Shown here in pieces: positions 17,909 through 26,255 of a stretch of 64,000 nucleotides of DNA; position 1 is the stretch's first letter; every line of letters starts with the position of its first letter. The DNA lies in assembly GCA_036497945.1 (NCBI GenBank), contig DASXIN010000076.1, positions 8,195-72,194 on the forward strand, written 5' to 3'. The position numbers were made by a program, and so were the translations under genes. The stretch is from RYN-230 sp036497945 (lineage in GTDB: Bacteria; Actinomycetota; Actinomycetes; Streptosporangiales; Streptosporangiaceae). A model generated the notes under the pieces. It saw only the letters and a list, made by a program, of their open reading frames with translations, made no database searches and was not told where the DNA came from.

Positions 17909-18453
17909 CGGGCCACCTCCCCGGCAGCCAGCTCACCCGACGCCAGCTCACCGGACGCCAGCTCACCGGGCGTCAGCTCGCCGGACTCGGGAGCCAGCTC
18001 CTCGGCCGCCGCCAGCACCGCGCGGACGATGTTGTGGTAGCCGGTGCACCGGCACAGGTTGCCCTCCAGCCCCATCCGTACCTGTTCCTCGGTGGGCTGC
18101 GGGTTCTCCCGGAGCAGGGACACCGAGGCCAGCACCATGCCCGGGGTGCAGAAGCCGCACTGCAGGCCGTGCTCGCTGCGGAACGCCCGCTGCACCGGAT
18201 GCAGCTCGCCGTCCGGCCCGGCCAGGCCCTCCGCGGTGACCAGGTCGTGCCCGTCCGCCTGGGCGGCCAGCACCGTGCAGGACTTCACGGACTCACCGTC
18301 CAGCAGCACCGTGCAGGCGCCGCAGGACGTGGTGTCGCAGCCGACGTTGGTCGCGGTCAGCCCGGCCACCTCGCGCAGGAAGTGCACCAGCAGCATGCGG
18401 TCCTCGACGTCAGCGGCCACCTCGGCGCCGTTCACCCTCATCGTCACCTTCAC
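17905..18453 (-). CDS. Molybdenum hydroxylase 2Fe-2S subunit (CoxS-like) with a repeat tail
   Basis: This 182-residue subunit has a plant-type 2Fe-2S domain (CDTTSCGACTVLLDG then SCTVLA) and a second 2Fe-2S domain (QCGFCTPGM and LCRCTGYHNIV). The GTG at 18453 overlaps the CoxL stop (GTGA), so it is preferred to the start at 18480. After the normal end near EELAPES the protein carries an extra tail of GEL-type five-residue repeats encoded by four 15-bp units (17927-17986). Homologues usually end near residue 160. Confidence 0.92.
   Translation of the reverse strand: MKVTMRVNGAEVAADVEDRMLLVHFLREVAGLTATNVGCDTTSCGACTVLLDGESVKSCTVLAAQADGHDLVTAEGLAGPDGELHPVQRAFRSEHGLQCGFCTPGMVLASVSLLRENPQPTEEQVRMGLEGNLCRCTGYHNIVRAVLAAAEELAPESGELTPGELASGELASGELAAGEVAR
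17927..17986. repeat. Four 15-bp tandem repeats in the coxS-like 3' end
   Basis: Units close to gccagctcaccggac are repeated four times with one to three changes. The period is a multiple of three, so copy number can vary without breaking the frame. Confidence 0.9.
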
Positions 18454-20702
18454 GAGCGAGCCTCTCTGATCGCGGTCCATACCCGGAGTGGCGTGGCCGG
18501 CATGTCGATGTGCCGGACGCCGAGGTGGGTCACGGCGTCCACCACGGCGCTCAGCGCGGCCGGGGTGGCGCCGATCGTGCCTGCCTCGCCGATGCCTTTC
18601 ACCCCGAGCGGGTTGACCGTGGTCGGGGTCTCCATCTCCACCAGCTCGAAGGACGGCAGCTCAGTGGCGGTGATCGCGGCGTAGTCGGCCAGCGTGCCGG
18701 TCAGCGGATTGCCGTCGGTGTCGTAGCGCACCTCTTCGAGCAGGGCCTGAGCCACGCCCTGGGCGATGCCGCCGTGCCGCTGCCCCTCGGCCAGCACCGG
18801 GTTCAGCACCCGGCCCGCGTCGTCCACGGTGATGTGCCGGACCAGGGTGGCCTTGCCGGTCTCGGTGTCCACCTCGGCCACGGCGACATGCGCGCCGAAC
18901 GGGAAGGTGGGGCTGGCCGGCTTGAAGTCGACGTCAGCCACCAGCCCGTCCGGGCCGGCCTGCCCAGCCACCGCGGCCCAGCTCAGCGCGGTATCCGGGT
19001 CGCCGCGCACCTGCCAGGCGCCGCGGCTGACGTCCAGCTCCAGGTCGGCTTCGCTGGCCTCCAGCAGACCCGCGGCCAGCCCGCGCGCCTGCTCGCGAAC
19101 CTCGACCGCGGCCTGGTGCACCGCGCTGCCGCCGAGTTGCAGCGATCGGGAGCCATAGGTGCCGACGCCCCGGGGCACCTCGTCGGTGTCGCCGTGCCGC
19201 ACGGTGATCCGGTCCATTGGGATGCCGAGTTCGCTGGTGACCAGCATGGCGAACGCGGTCTGATGGCCCTGGCCGTGCGGCGAGCTGCCGGTGTACACGG
19301 TGGCCGCCCCGGTGCCGTCCACCACCAGCCGGGACGTCTCGCCCCCGGAGTAGTCCCCTGCGGTGATCTCCACGTAACAGGACACCCCGATGCCGAGCTG
19401 GACCACGTCACCGCGCTCCCGGCGGCGGGCCTGCTCGGCCCGCAGCTCCGGGTACCCGGCCGCGGCCAGCACCTTGTCCAGCGCCGCGGCGTACTCCCCG
19501 GTGTCGTAGACCGCCCCGCCCGGGGTGGTGTATGGGAACAATTCCGGCGGCACCAGGTTCCGGCGGCGGACCTCGACCGGGTCCAGGCCGATCTCGGCGG
19601 CGAACAGGTCCACCGCCCGCTCGATGGCCGCGGTGGCCTCGGGCCGCCCGGCGCCCCGGTAGGCGGAGATCGGCATGGTGTTGGTGACCACCACCCGGTA
19701 GCTGGCTCCGCAATACGGCAGGTCGTAGACGCCGCTCGCCATCAGCTGGGTCAGCGTGGGCAGGAACAGCCCGAACCGCGGGTAGGCCCCGCAGTCCTGG
19801 ACGATGTCGAGGTGGTAGGACAGGATCCGGCCGTCGCGGGACCCGCCGATCCGGATCGTGTGCTGCTGGGCCCGGCCGTGCACCATGCTGAGCAGGTTCT
19901 CGTTCCGGGTCTCCACCCAGCGCACCGGCTGGCCGAGCCGCCGGGCGGCCCAGGCCACCGCGAGCGTGTCCCGGTCGGTGGCGATCTTGGCGCCGAAGCC
20001 GCCGCCGACGTCCGGGGTGATGACCCGCACCGCCGGCGCTTCCAGGCCGAGCGCCCCGGCGACCTGGTCCCGGGCCTGCTGGGCGTTCTGCGTACTGGCC
20101 CACAGCGTGAGCCGCCCGCCCGCCCAGTGCGCGGCGGCCGCCCGGACCTCGAGTGGGACCGGGGCCACCCGCTGGTTCGGGAACGTACGCTGCACCACCA
20201 CGTCGCAGCCGGCGAACGCGTCATCCGGGGCCGGCTGGCCGCCGGACCCGACCACGTTTGAGCCGGCCCCCGGGAACAGCAGCGACGTTCCGGCCAGCGC
20301 CGTGTCTATCCCGACCACCGGCTCCAGGGGCTGGTACTCCACGCTGACCAGCTCGGCTGCGTCCTCGCCCTGGTAGCTGTCCTCGGTCAGCACGATGGCG
20401 ACCGGTTCCCCGACGTAACGCACCCGGTCGGCGGCCAGCAGCGGCTCCGTGGTCGGCCGGTCCCCGGCCGGCGGCAGGTCATCGGCGTCGGCCGCGGTGA
20501 GCACCGCGACCACCCCGGGACTGTCCAGCGCCACCTTGGCGTCGATGCCGGTGATCTCCGCATGCGCGACCGGGCTGCGCACGAACGTGACCCGGAGCGC
20601 CCCGGCCAGTTCGGGCAGCCGGAGATCGTCGGTGTAGGTACCGCCGGCGGTGAGCAATCGTGGGTCCTCGGTCCGCACCACCCGGGTTCCCAGAATGCTC
20701 AT
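18450..20702 (-). CDS. Molybdenum hydroxylase large subunit (CoxL form II-like)
   Basis: This 750-residue molybdopterin-cytosine-dinucleotide subunit of the xanthine oxidase family has PDVGGGFGAK (Mo-pterin contact) and a GVKGIGEAGTIGA end motif with the catalytic Glu. The active-site loop reads AYRGAGR at residues 347-353. That is the form II signature; true aerobic CO dehydrogenases carry AYxCSFR. So it is probably a hydroxylase of an aromatic, N-heterocyclic or aldehyde substrate and not a CO oxidiser. AAGGAGG precedes the ATG. Order L-S-M differs from the classical M-S-L. Confidence 0.92.
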   Translation of the reverse strand: MSILGTRVVRTEDPRLLTAGGTYTDDLRLPELAGALRVTFVRSPVAHAEITGIDAKVALDSPGVVAVLTAADADDLPPAGDRPTTEPLLAADRVRYVGEPVAIVLTEDSYQGEDAAELVSVEYQPLEPVVGIDTALAGTSLLFPGAGSNVVGSGGQPAPDDAFAGCDVVVQRTFPNQRVAPVPLEVRAAAAHWAGGRLTLWASTQNAQQARDQVAGALGLEAPAVRVITPDVGGGFGAKIATDRDTLAVAWAARRLGQPVRWVETRNENLLSMVHGRAQQHTIRIGGSRDGRILSYHLDIVQDCGAYPRFGLFLPTLTQLMASGVYDLPYCGASYRVVVTNTMPISAYRGAGRPEATAAIERAVDLFAAEIGLDPVEVRRRNLVPPELFPYTTPGGAVYDTGEYAAALDKVLAAAGYPELRAEQARRRERGDVVQLGIGVSCYVEITAGDYSGGETSRLVVDGTGAATVYTGSSPHGQGHQTAFAMLVTSELGIPMDRITVRHGDTDEVPRGVGTYGSRSLQLGGSAVHQAAVEVREQARGLAAGLLEASEADLELDVSRGAWQVRGDPDTALSWAAVAGQAGPDGLVADVDFKPASPTFPFGAHVAVAEVDTETGKATLVRHITVDDAGRVLNPVLAEGQRHGGIAQGVAQALLEEVRYDTDGNPLTGTLADYAAITATELPSFELVEMETPTTVNPLGVKGIGEAGTIGATPAALSAVVDAVTHLGVRHIDMPATPLRVWTAIREARS

Positions 20703-20773
20703 CAGGCCTCCTTACGGCTACCGGTCGGTACCGGCCCACCATAGAGCACGCCTCTGGGTGGCCCAGCGACTGG

Positions 20774-22225
20774 TCAGCTGGCCAGCAGGCCGGCGTACTC
20801 ATCGAGCAGCCCGTCGGCGGCGGCCAGGTCACCGTCCAGCGGGCGGTCCGCGGTGCGCGGGTCGAGCACCGCGGCGGCCGCGTCGAACGCGGCCCGCAGC
20901 GGGCCGGCCGCCGGGGCGCGGCGCTGCATCCGCAGCACCCGCACCGCGGCGACCAGCTCGCAGGCCAGCACGGCCCGGTAGGCGATGATTACCTCACCGC
21001 TGGCGCGGGCCGATTGGGTGGAGAAGCCGGCGTGCTCCTCCACGCCGCGGGACAGCACCGCGCTACCCAGCGCGGCCGGGGTGGCCAGGCGGCGGATGTC
21101 TGCCACCGCGGACTGTGACACGTACTCCAGGATCATGATCCCCGAGCTGGCCGGGGTGTCCGCGGCGAACGCTTCCAGGCCGGTGAAGTCCGGCTCGACT
21201 AGCGTGCCGAGCCGGGCCGCGGCCAGCGCCGCGGTCTGGAACAGCGCCGCACGGGCCGCGTCCAGGGCCAACCCGACATATGTAGCGTGGAAGTTGCCGT
21301 TGTGCCAGACCGCGTGCGCCGCGGTGTCTACCAGCGGGTTCTCGCTGGCCGCGTTGATCTCGATGGTGACGATCTCGTCCGCGTGGGCCACCGCGTCCAC
21401 GGCGGGGCCATGCACCTGGGCGAAGGAGCGGTAGCCGTATGGGTCCTGGATCCTGGCCGGAGGCTCCGGTTGCGCACCGGTCAGCTCGCGGACGGTCGCG
21501 GCTACCCACTGCTGCCCCGGATGCGGCCGGGCGCGCTGCACCACGGCGGCGAACGGCTCGGCCGAGCCGCGCACCGCGCGCAGCGACAGCGCCGCGATGA
21601 GCACCGCAGCCCGGTTCAGCCGGTCCAGGTCGGCGCAGGCCAGCGCGGCCTCGCCCAGCGTCGCGGCGTTGCTGCTCTGGAAGCCGAGCACCTCGGCCGG
21701 GTGCAGCGGGAAGCGCGGCGGCGGGCCACTGCCCTGCTGCCAGGCCCGCTCGCCGAGCAGGCACAGCCCGGTCGCGGCCAGCGCGGTCAGGTCACCGGTG
21801 CCGATCGCCCCGTACCGAGGCACCGGCGGGGTGAACCCGCGGTTGATCGCGTCGGCCAGCACGTGCAGCACCCCGGGGTCCACCCCGGAACCGCCCGCCC
21901 CGATCTGGTTCAGCCGGACGACCAGCATGGCCCGGGCCAGGTCCGGGGCGAGCAGCGGGCCGGCCCCCGCCGCGTGGCTGCGCAGCAGGTTCAGCCCGTG
22001 CTCGGCCGCTTCTGACGCGGCCACCTGGACGTTGCGCTTGGCGCCCACGCCGGTGGTCCGGCCGTAGACCGGCCGCTCGGTGGCCACCTCCCGGGCCACC
22101 TGCCAGGCCGCGCGCGCCGCGGCGACGGCCGCCGGGCCCACCTCGACGCTCGCCTCACCCCGGCCGATCCGGGCGACCTGCGCGCAGGTCAGCGAGGCGC
22201 CGTCGAGCACGATACGGTCCGCCAT
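20774..22225 (-). CDS. Histidine/phenylalanine ammonia-lyase family protein with altered MIO triad
   Basis: This 483-residue aromatic amino-acid lyase fold protein has YGRTTGVGAKRNV near the N-terminus, the SSNAATLGEAAL region, QDPYGYRSFAQVHG and EINAASENPL. Canonical enzymes form the MIO electrophile from Ala-Ser-Gly at 142-144. Here the aligned residues, at the same numbers, are Gly142-Thr143-Gly144 (codons at 21794-21802). The usual serine is therefore missing and normal MIO chemistry is doubtful. The ATG at 22225 has GGAGGAGG upstream. It is first gene of the 12-22 kb cluster, 71 bases before coxL. Confidence 0.85.
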   Translation of the reverse strand: MADRIVLDGASLTCAQVARIGRGEASVEVGPAAVAAARAAWQVAREVATERPVYGRTTGVGAKRNVQVAASEAAEHGLNLLRSHAAGAGPLLAPDLARAMLVVRLNQIGAGGSGVDPGVLHVLADAINRGFTPPVPRYGAIGTGDLTALAATGLCLLGERAWQQGSGPPPRFPLHPAEVLGFQSSNAATLGEAALACADLDRLNRAAVLIAALSLRAVRGSAEPFAAVVQRARPHPGQQWVAATVRELTGAQPEPPARIQDPYGYRSFAQVHGPAVDAVAHADEIVTIEINAASENPLVDTAAHAVWHNGNFHATYVGLALDAARAALFQTAALAAARLGTLVEPDFTGLEAFAADTPASSGIMILEYVSQSAVADIRRLATPAALGSAVLSRGVEEHAGFSTQSARASGEVIIAYRAVLACELVAAVRVLRMQRRAPAAGPLRAAFDAAAAVLDPRTADRPLDGDLAAADGLLDEYAGLLAS

Positions 22226-22372
22226 CAGTCCGTGCCTCCTCCGCTCCCGGCCATGATCACGCTCCCCAGCCATGATCACCCGGGCGGAGCGGCTGCCGAG
22301 CACCGGACCGGGCAAACCGGGCATCTTCTGTCGGCGCCACCGTTACGATCATCGGCTGTTGGAGGTGGCGTG

Positions 22373-23170
22373 ATGCCAGCGCACGGATCCAGCCGCCGGG
22401 GCTCCCGGCACGACCGGTCACTGGTGGCCAGCGCGCTGTTCGCGGTGACGGCGGCCGCGGTGGCCGTGCTGGTGATCACGCACCAGCCGGATCGCACGGC
22501 ACAGATGACCGACGCGGCGGCGCCGGCCAAGCTGGCCGCGACGGCGGCGGGCTGCCCCGGGGTGGCCGCGGCCACCCCGTGCGCCCGGCCGCTGGCCACC
22601 AGCTACCACCAGCCCGCCGTAGCGCCGCGCACCCGGGCTGCCCACCGGCACCACCAGCAGCACACAACGCCCTCACCTGGCTCATCGGCCCGGCCCACGC
22701 CGGTGGCTACGCGGTCCAGCCCTTCGGCCGCGCAGACCGGGACGCTGGATGCGGCGGCGCAGCAGGTACTGGCGTTGATCAATCAAGCTCGTGCGCAGGC
22801 GGGGCTGCCTGGCTATACGGTGAGCGCCGGGCTGGATACCAGCGCGGGCCGGCACAACGCGGTGATGGCGGCCGGCTGCGGGCTGTCCCACCAGTGCCCG
22901 GACGAGCCGGCGCTCGGCGCGCGGGAGACCGCGGCCGGCGTGCACTGGACCGCGGCCGGGGAGAACATCGGCGAAGGCGGGCCGGTGGCCGGCACCGAGG
23001 CGGCCATCGCGCACATGGCGGTGGGGCTGACCCAGAGCATGCTGAACGAGAAGCCACCGGACGACGGCCACCGGCTGAACATCCTGAGCTCGGCCTTCAG
23101 CCACGTCGGCATCGCCGTGTACCGGGACAGCTCCGGCACGGTGTGGCTGACCCAGGACTTCTCCAACTGA
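22373..23170 (+). CDS. Secreted CAP/SCP-domain protein
   Basis: This 265-residue protein has a basic N-terminus, a membrane segment (SALFAVTAAAVAVLVIT), a long Ala/Pro/His/Ser-rich linker and a C-terminal CAP domain (about residues 135-265). The domain has ALINQARAQAGLPGYTVS, AGENIGEGG and GHRLNILSSAFSHVGIAVY. Bacterial CAP (YkwD-like) proteins are extracytoplasmic; their activity is generally unknown. GGAGG at 22361-22365 supports the ATG at 22373. The N-terminus could be a signal peptide or an anchor. Confidence 0.88.
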   Translation: MPAHGSSRRGSRHDRSLVASALFAVTAAAVAVLVITHQPDRTAQMTDAAAPAKLAATAAGCPGVAAATPCARPLATSYHQPAVAPRTRAAHRHHQQHTTPSPGSSARPTPVATRSSPSAAQTGTLDAAAQQVLALINQARAQAGLPGYTVSAGLDTSAGRHNAVMAAGCGLSHQCPDEPALGARETAAGVHWTAAGENIGEGGPVAGTEAAIAHMAVGLTQSMLNEKPPDDGHRLNILSSAFSHVGIAVYRDSSGTVWLTQDFSN

Positions 23171-23177
23171 GCCCGGG

Positions 23178-23492
23178 CTACGACTCGTCGTACCGGGTGG
23201 GCGGGAAGCCGTCCTTGTCGAGGCGCAGCTCGCCCTCGGCCTCTTCCTTCTCGATCTCGGCCCGCGCGTCCTGGTACACCGGGCTGTCGGTGACGTCGGT
23301 GGGCACCGGGTCGTCGGTGGCCGGCGGCAGCTCATCCGGCTCGTAAGGATCAACGCCCGCGTCCACCCGCTCCTCTTCGGTCAGCTCGGCCAGCTGGTCG
23401 TCGTTGAGACGGTCGATCTCGCCGCGGTGCTCGGTCCGGCGGCGGTGGAACTCGGATGGCTCGTGCGGTGGTTCCGGTGGCAGCTCACTCAT
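23178..23492 (-). CDS. Small acidic hypothetical protein
   Basis: This 104-residue, highly acidic, Pro-rich soluble protein contains DDQLAELTEEERVDAGVDPYEPDELPPATDDP and a C-terminal KDGFPPTRYDES. It is of a type common in actinobacteria but without known function. It converges on the CAP gene with only seven bases between stops and diverges from lon. Confidence 0.75.
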   Translation of the reverse strand: MSELPPEPPHEPSEFHRRRTEHRGEIDRLNDDQLAELTEEERVDAGVDPYEPDELPPATDDPVPTDVTDSPVYQDARAEIEKEEAEGELRLDKDGFPPTRYDES

Positions 23493-23537
23493 TGGTCCAA
23501 GCTACGCCCGGGCCGTATCCGGCCGGGTTGGGCCCCG

Positions 23538-23563
23538 GGAATAGCTGCGGCCGGCTAGCGGTT
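23538..23563 (+). promoter_or_regulatory. SigR/SigH-type promoter upstream of lon
   Basis: GGAAT (23538-23542), exactly 18 bases, then GTT (23561-23563) matches the thiol-stress sigma consensus GGAAT-N18-GTT. It points toward lon, whose ATG lies about 200 bases downstream. SigR control of lon is known in Streptomyces coelicolor. Confidence 0.65.
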
Positions 23564-23769
23564 ATCCGGGATGTCGTCACCCCCCGGCCTCGGGCGTTAT
23601 GGGCCGCGCAATGGCGGCCCTCTTCGCGCACGGCTCTGCGCCCCGCCTATTCGGCACCCTCTCTGACCTGCCCAAACGCACGTCCGCTGAGGGCGAACGG
23701 ATTCCGGAAACAAATCACGCAGGCCCTTGTTGAAGGGGAAACGACAAGCCCAATTCTCAGGAAGTGACC

Positions 23770-26148
23770 ATGAGCGAAACACTCCGCCTGCCGGTGCTGC
23801 CACTCGACGATTCAGTGGTGCTGCCGACGATGGTGGTTCCGCTGGACACCTCCGCTACTGAGGCCCGCGCGGCGATCCAGGCCGCGCAGATGTCGGCAGC
23901 GGTGCCAGGTGCGGCGGATAAGAGCACGCCGCAGGTGCTGCTAGTGCCGCGGCTGAACGGCAAATACCCCGCGATCGGCACGCTCGGCGCGGTCGAGCAG
24001 ACCGGGCGGCTGCCCAGCGGTGAGCCCGCCGCGGTGATCCGTGGCCTGTCCCGGGTGCGCATCGGCGTCGGCACGACCGGCCCGGGCGCGGCACTGTGGG
24101 TCGAGGGCACCGTGATCGACGAGCCGCCGGCCACCGCACGGGCCCAGGAGCTGGCCCGGGAGTACCGCGGGCTGGCCGGCACCATCCTGCAGAAGCGTGG
24201 CGCCTGGCAGGTTGTCGACGTGCTGCAGCGGATCACCGAACCGTCCGCGCTGGCCGACAGCGCCGGCTACGCCGGGTACCTGACGATGGAGCAGCGCGTT
24301 GAGCTGCTCGAGACGATCGACCCGGAGCAGCGGCTCGAGCTGGTGACCGGGTGGGCCCGGGACCAGCTGGCTGAGCTGGACGTGGCGGAGACCATCCAGA
24401 ACGACGTCCGCGAGGGCATGGAGAAGCAGCAGCGCGAGTTCCTGCTCCGCCAGCAGCTGGCCGCGATCCGCAAGGAACTGGCCGAGCTGGACGGCGAGCC
24501 GGGCACCGAGGAAGAGGACTACAAGGCCCGGATCGAGAAGGCCAACCTCCCCGAGAAGGTGCACGAGGCGGCGATGAAGGAAGCCGCCAAGCTGGAGCGG
24601 TCCAACGATGCCTCACCCGAGGGCAGCTGGATCCGCACCTGGCTGGACACGGTCCTGGAGATCCCGTGGAACGAGCGGACCGACGACGAGTATGACATCA
24701 CCGGTGCCCGCGCCATCCTGGACGCGGACCACGCCGGGCTGGACGACGTCAAGGACCGGATCATCGAGTACCTGGCGGTGCGCAAGCGGCGCTCGGACAA
24801 GGGTCTGACCCTGGTCGGCGGCCGCCGCAGCGGCGCGGTGCTGGCGCTGGCCGGCCCGCCTGGGGTGGGCAAGACCTCGCTGGGCGAGTCGGTGGCCCGG
24901 TCCATGGGCCGCAAGTTCGCCCGTGTCGCGCTCGGTGGTATCCGGGACGAGGCGGAGATCCGCGGTCACCGGCGCACCTACGTCGGCGCGCTGCCCGGCC
25001 GGATCGTCCGGGCCGTCCGCGAGGCGGGTTCGATGAACCCGGTCATCCTGCTGGATGAGGTGGACAAGCTCGGCGCGGACTACCGCGGCGACCCGACCGC
25101 GGCGCTGCTCGAGGTGCTGGACCCGGCGCAGAACCACACGTTCCGCGACCACTACCTCGAGGTCGAGCTCGACCTGTCGGACGTGCTGTTCATCGCGACC
25201 GCGAACGCGCTGGAGATGATCCCCAGCCCGCTGCTGGACCGGATGGAGCTGCTCCAGCTGGACGGCTACACCGAGGCCGAGAAGGTCACCATCGCCCAGG
25301 GTCACCTGCTGCCGCGTCAGCTGGAGCGGGCCGGCCTGGAGGCGGCCGATGTGACGCTGACCGACGCCGCGCTGCACCAGCTGGCCAGCGAGTACACCCG
25401 GGAAGCCGGGGTCCGGTCGCTGGAGCGGACCATCGCCCGTGTGCTGCAGAAGATCGCAGCCCAGGTGGCGACGGGCGAGAAGCAGCTGCCGGTCACCGTG
25501 GACGCGGCCGACCTGCACGGGTACCTGGGACACCCCCGGCACACCCCGGAGTCGGCGGAGCGGACCGCGGTTCCGGGCGTGGCCACCGGGCTGGCGGTCA
25601 CCGGCACCGGCGGCGACGTGCTGTTCATCGAGGCGTCGCTGGCCGACAAGGAGACCGGCACCACCGGTGTCACGCTCACCGGGCAGCTCGGTGACGTGAT
25701 GAAGGAGTCAGCCCAGATCGCGCTGTCCTACCTGCGCTCACACGGCGCGGAGCTGGAACTGCCGGTCGGCGACCTGAAGGAGCGCGGCGTGCACGTGCAC
25801 GTGCCCGCGGGCGCGGTGCCCAAGGACGGGCCGAGCGCCGGGGTCACCATGACCACCACGCTGGCCTCGCTGCTCTCCGGCCGGCTGGTCCGGTCCGACG
25901 TGGCGATGACCGGTGAGGTCTCGCTGACCGGGCGGGTGCTGCCGATCGGCGGGGTGAAGCAGAAGCTGCTGGCCGCACACCGGGCCGGCATCACCACGGT
26001 GCTGATCCCCAAGCGGAACGAGCCCGACCTGGAGGATGTGCCCGAGGACGTGCGGAACCAGCTGACCGTGCACACGGTGAGCGACGTCCGCGAGGTGCTC
26101 GGCCTGGCCCTGGAGCCAGCGAGGTCGGAAGCGGCCATCGCCGCCTGA
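23770..26148 (+). CDS. lon: ATP-dependent Lon protease
   Basis: This 792-residue Lon serine protease has an N-terminal substrate-binding domain (1-200), coiled middle, AAA+ module with Walker A GPPGVGKT at 362-369 and Walker B VILLDEVDK. The protease domain has the catalytic Ser689 in PKDGPSAG and Lys732 in GVKQK. It degrades damaged and regulatory proteins in the cytoplasm. AGGAAG at 23759-23764 favours the ATG at 23770 over the GTG at 23764. A strong hairpin terminator follows, and a SigR-type promoter precedes it. Confidence 0.97.
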   Translation: MSETLRLPVLPLDDSVVLPTMVVPLDTSATEARAAIQAAQMSAAVPGAADKSTPQVLLVPRLNGKYPAIGTLGAVEQTGRLPSGEPAAVIRGLSRVRIGVGTTGPGAALWVEGTVIDEPPATARAQELAREYRGLAGTILQKRGAWQVVDVLQRITEPSALADSAGYAGYLTMEQRVELLETIDPEQRLELVTGWARDQLAELDVAETIQNDVREGMEKQQREFLLRQQLAAIRKELAELDGEPGTEEEDYKARIEKANLPEKVHEAAMKEAAKLERSNDASPEGSWIRTWLDTVLEIPWNERTDDEYDITGARAILDADHAGLDDVKDRIIEYLAVRKRRSDKGLTLVGGRRSGAVLALAGPPGVGKTSLGESVARSMGRKFARVALGGIRDEAEIRGHRRTYVGALPGRIVRAVREAGSMNPVILLDEVDKLGADYRGDPTAALLEVLDPAQNHTFRDHYLEVELDLSDVLFIATANALEMIPSPLLDRMELLQLDGYTEAEKVTIAQGHLLPRQLERAGLEAADVTLTDAALHQLASEYTREAGVRSLERTIARVLQKIAAQVATGEKQLPVTVDAADLHGYLGHPRHTPESAERTAVPGVATGLAVTGTGGDVLFIEASLADKETGTTGVTLTGQLGDVMKESAQIALSYLRSHGAELELPVGDLKERGVHVHVPAGAVPKDGPSAGVTMTTTLASLLSGRLVRSDVAMTGEVSLTGRVLPIGGVKQKLLAAHRAGITTVLIPKRNEPDLEDVPEDVRNQLTVHTVSDVREVLGLALEPARSEAAIAA

Positions 26149-26168
26149 GGCTAGCTCGTCTCAACCGA

Positions 26169-26211
26169 GAGCCGCCGTCCATCCCAGCCGGGATGGGCGG
26201 CGGCTCTTTTT
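26169..26211 (+). terminator. Rho-independent terminator of lon
   Basis: The stem GAGCCGCC-GT-CCATCCC pairs with GGGATGG-GC-GGCGGCTC around AGCC and is followed by five T. Confidence 0.9.
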
Positions 26212-26255
26212 CTGCCGTCAGGCTCGTACGCCTTCTGCCGTCAGGCTCGTACGCC
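26210..26255. repeat. 23-bp perfect tandem duplication
   Basis: The same 23-bp unit occurs at 26210-26232 and 26233-26255. The second copy holds the stop codon and last codons of the amidohydrolase; the first is the duplicated, now non-coding copy beside the lon terminator. Confidence 0.92.

Noticed and set aside
23726..23748. CTTG-N15-CAAG inverted repeat before lon, HAIR-like
   Set aside because: HspR HAIR sites are CTTGAGT-N7-ACTCAAG (CTTG-N13-CAAG). Spacing and inner bases do not fit.
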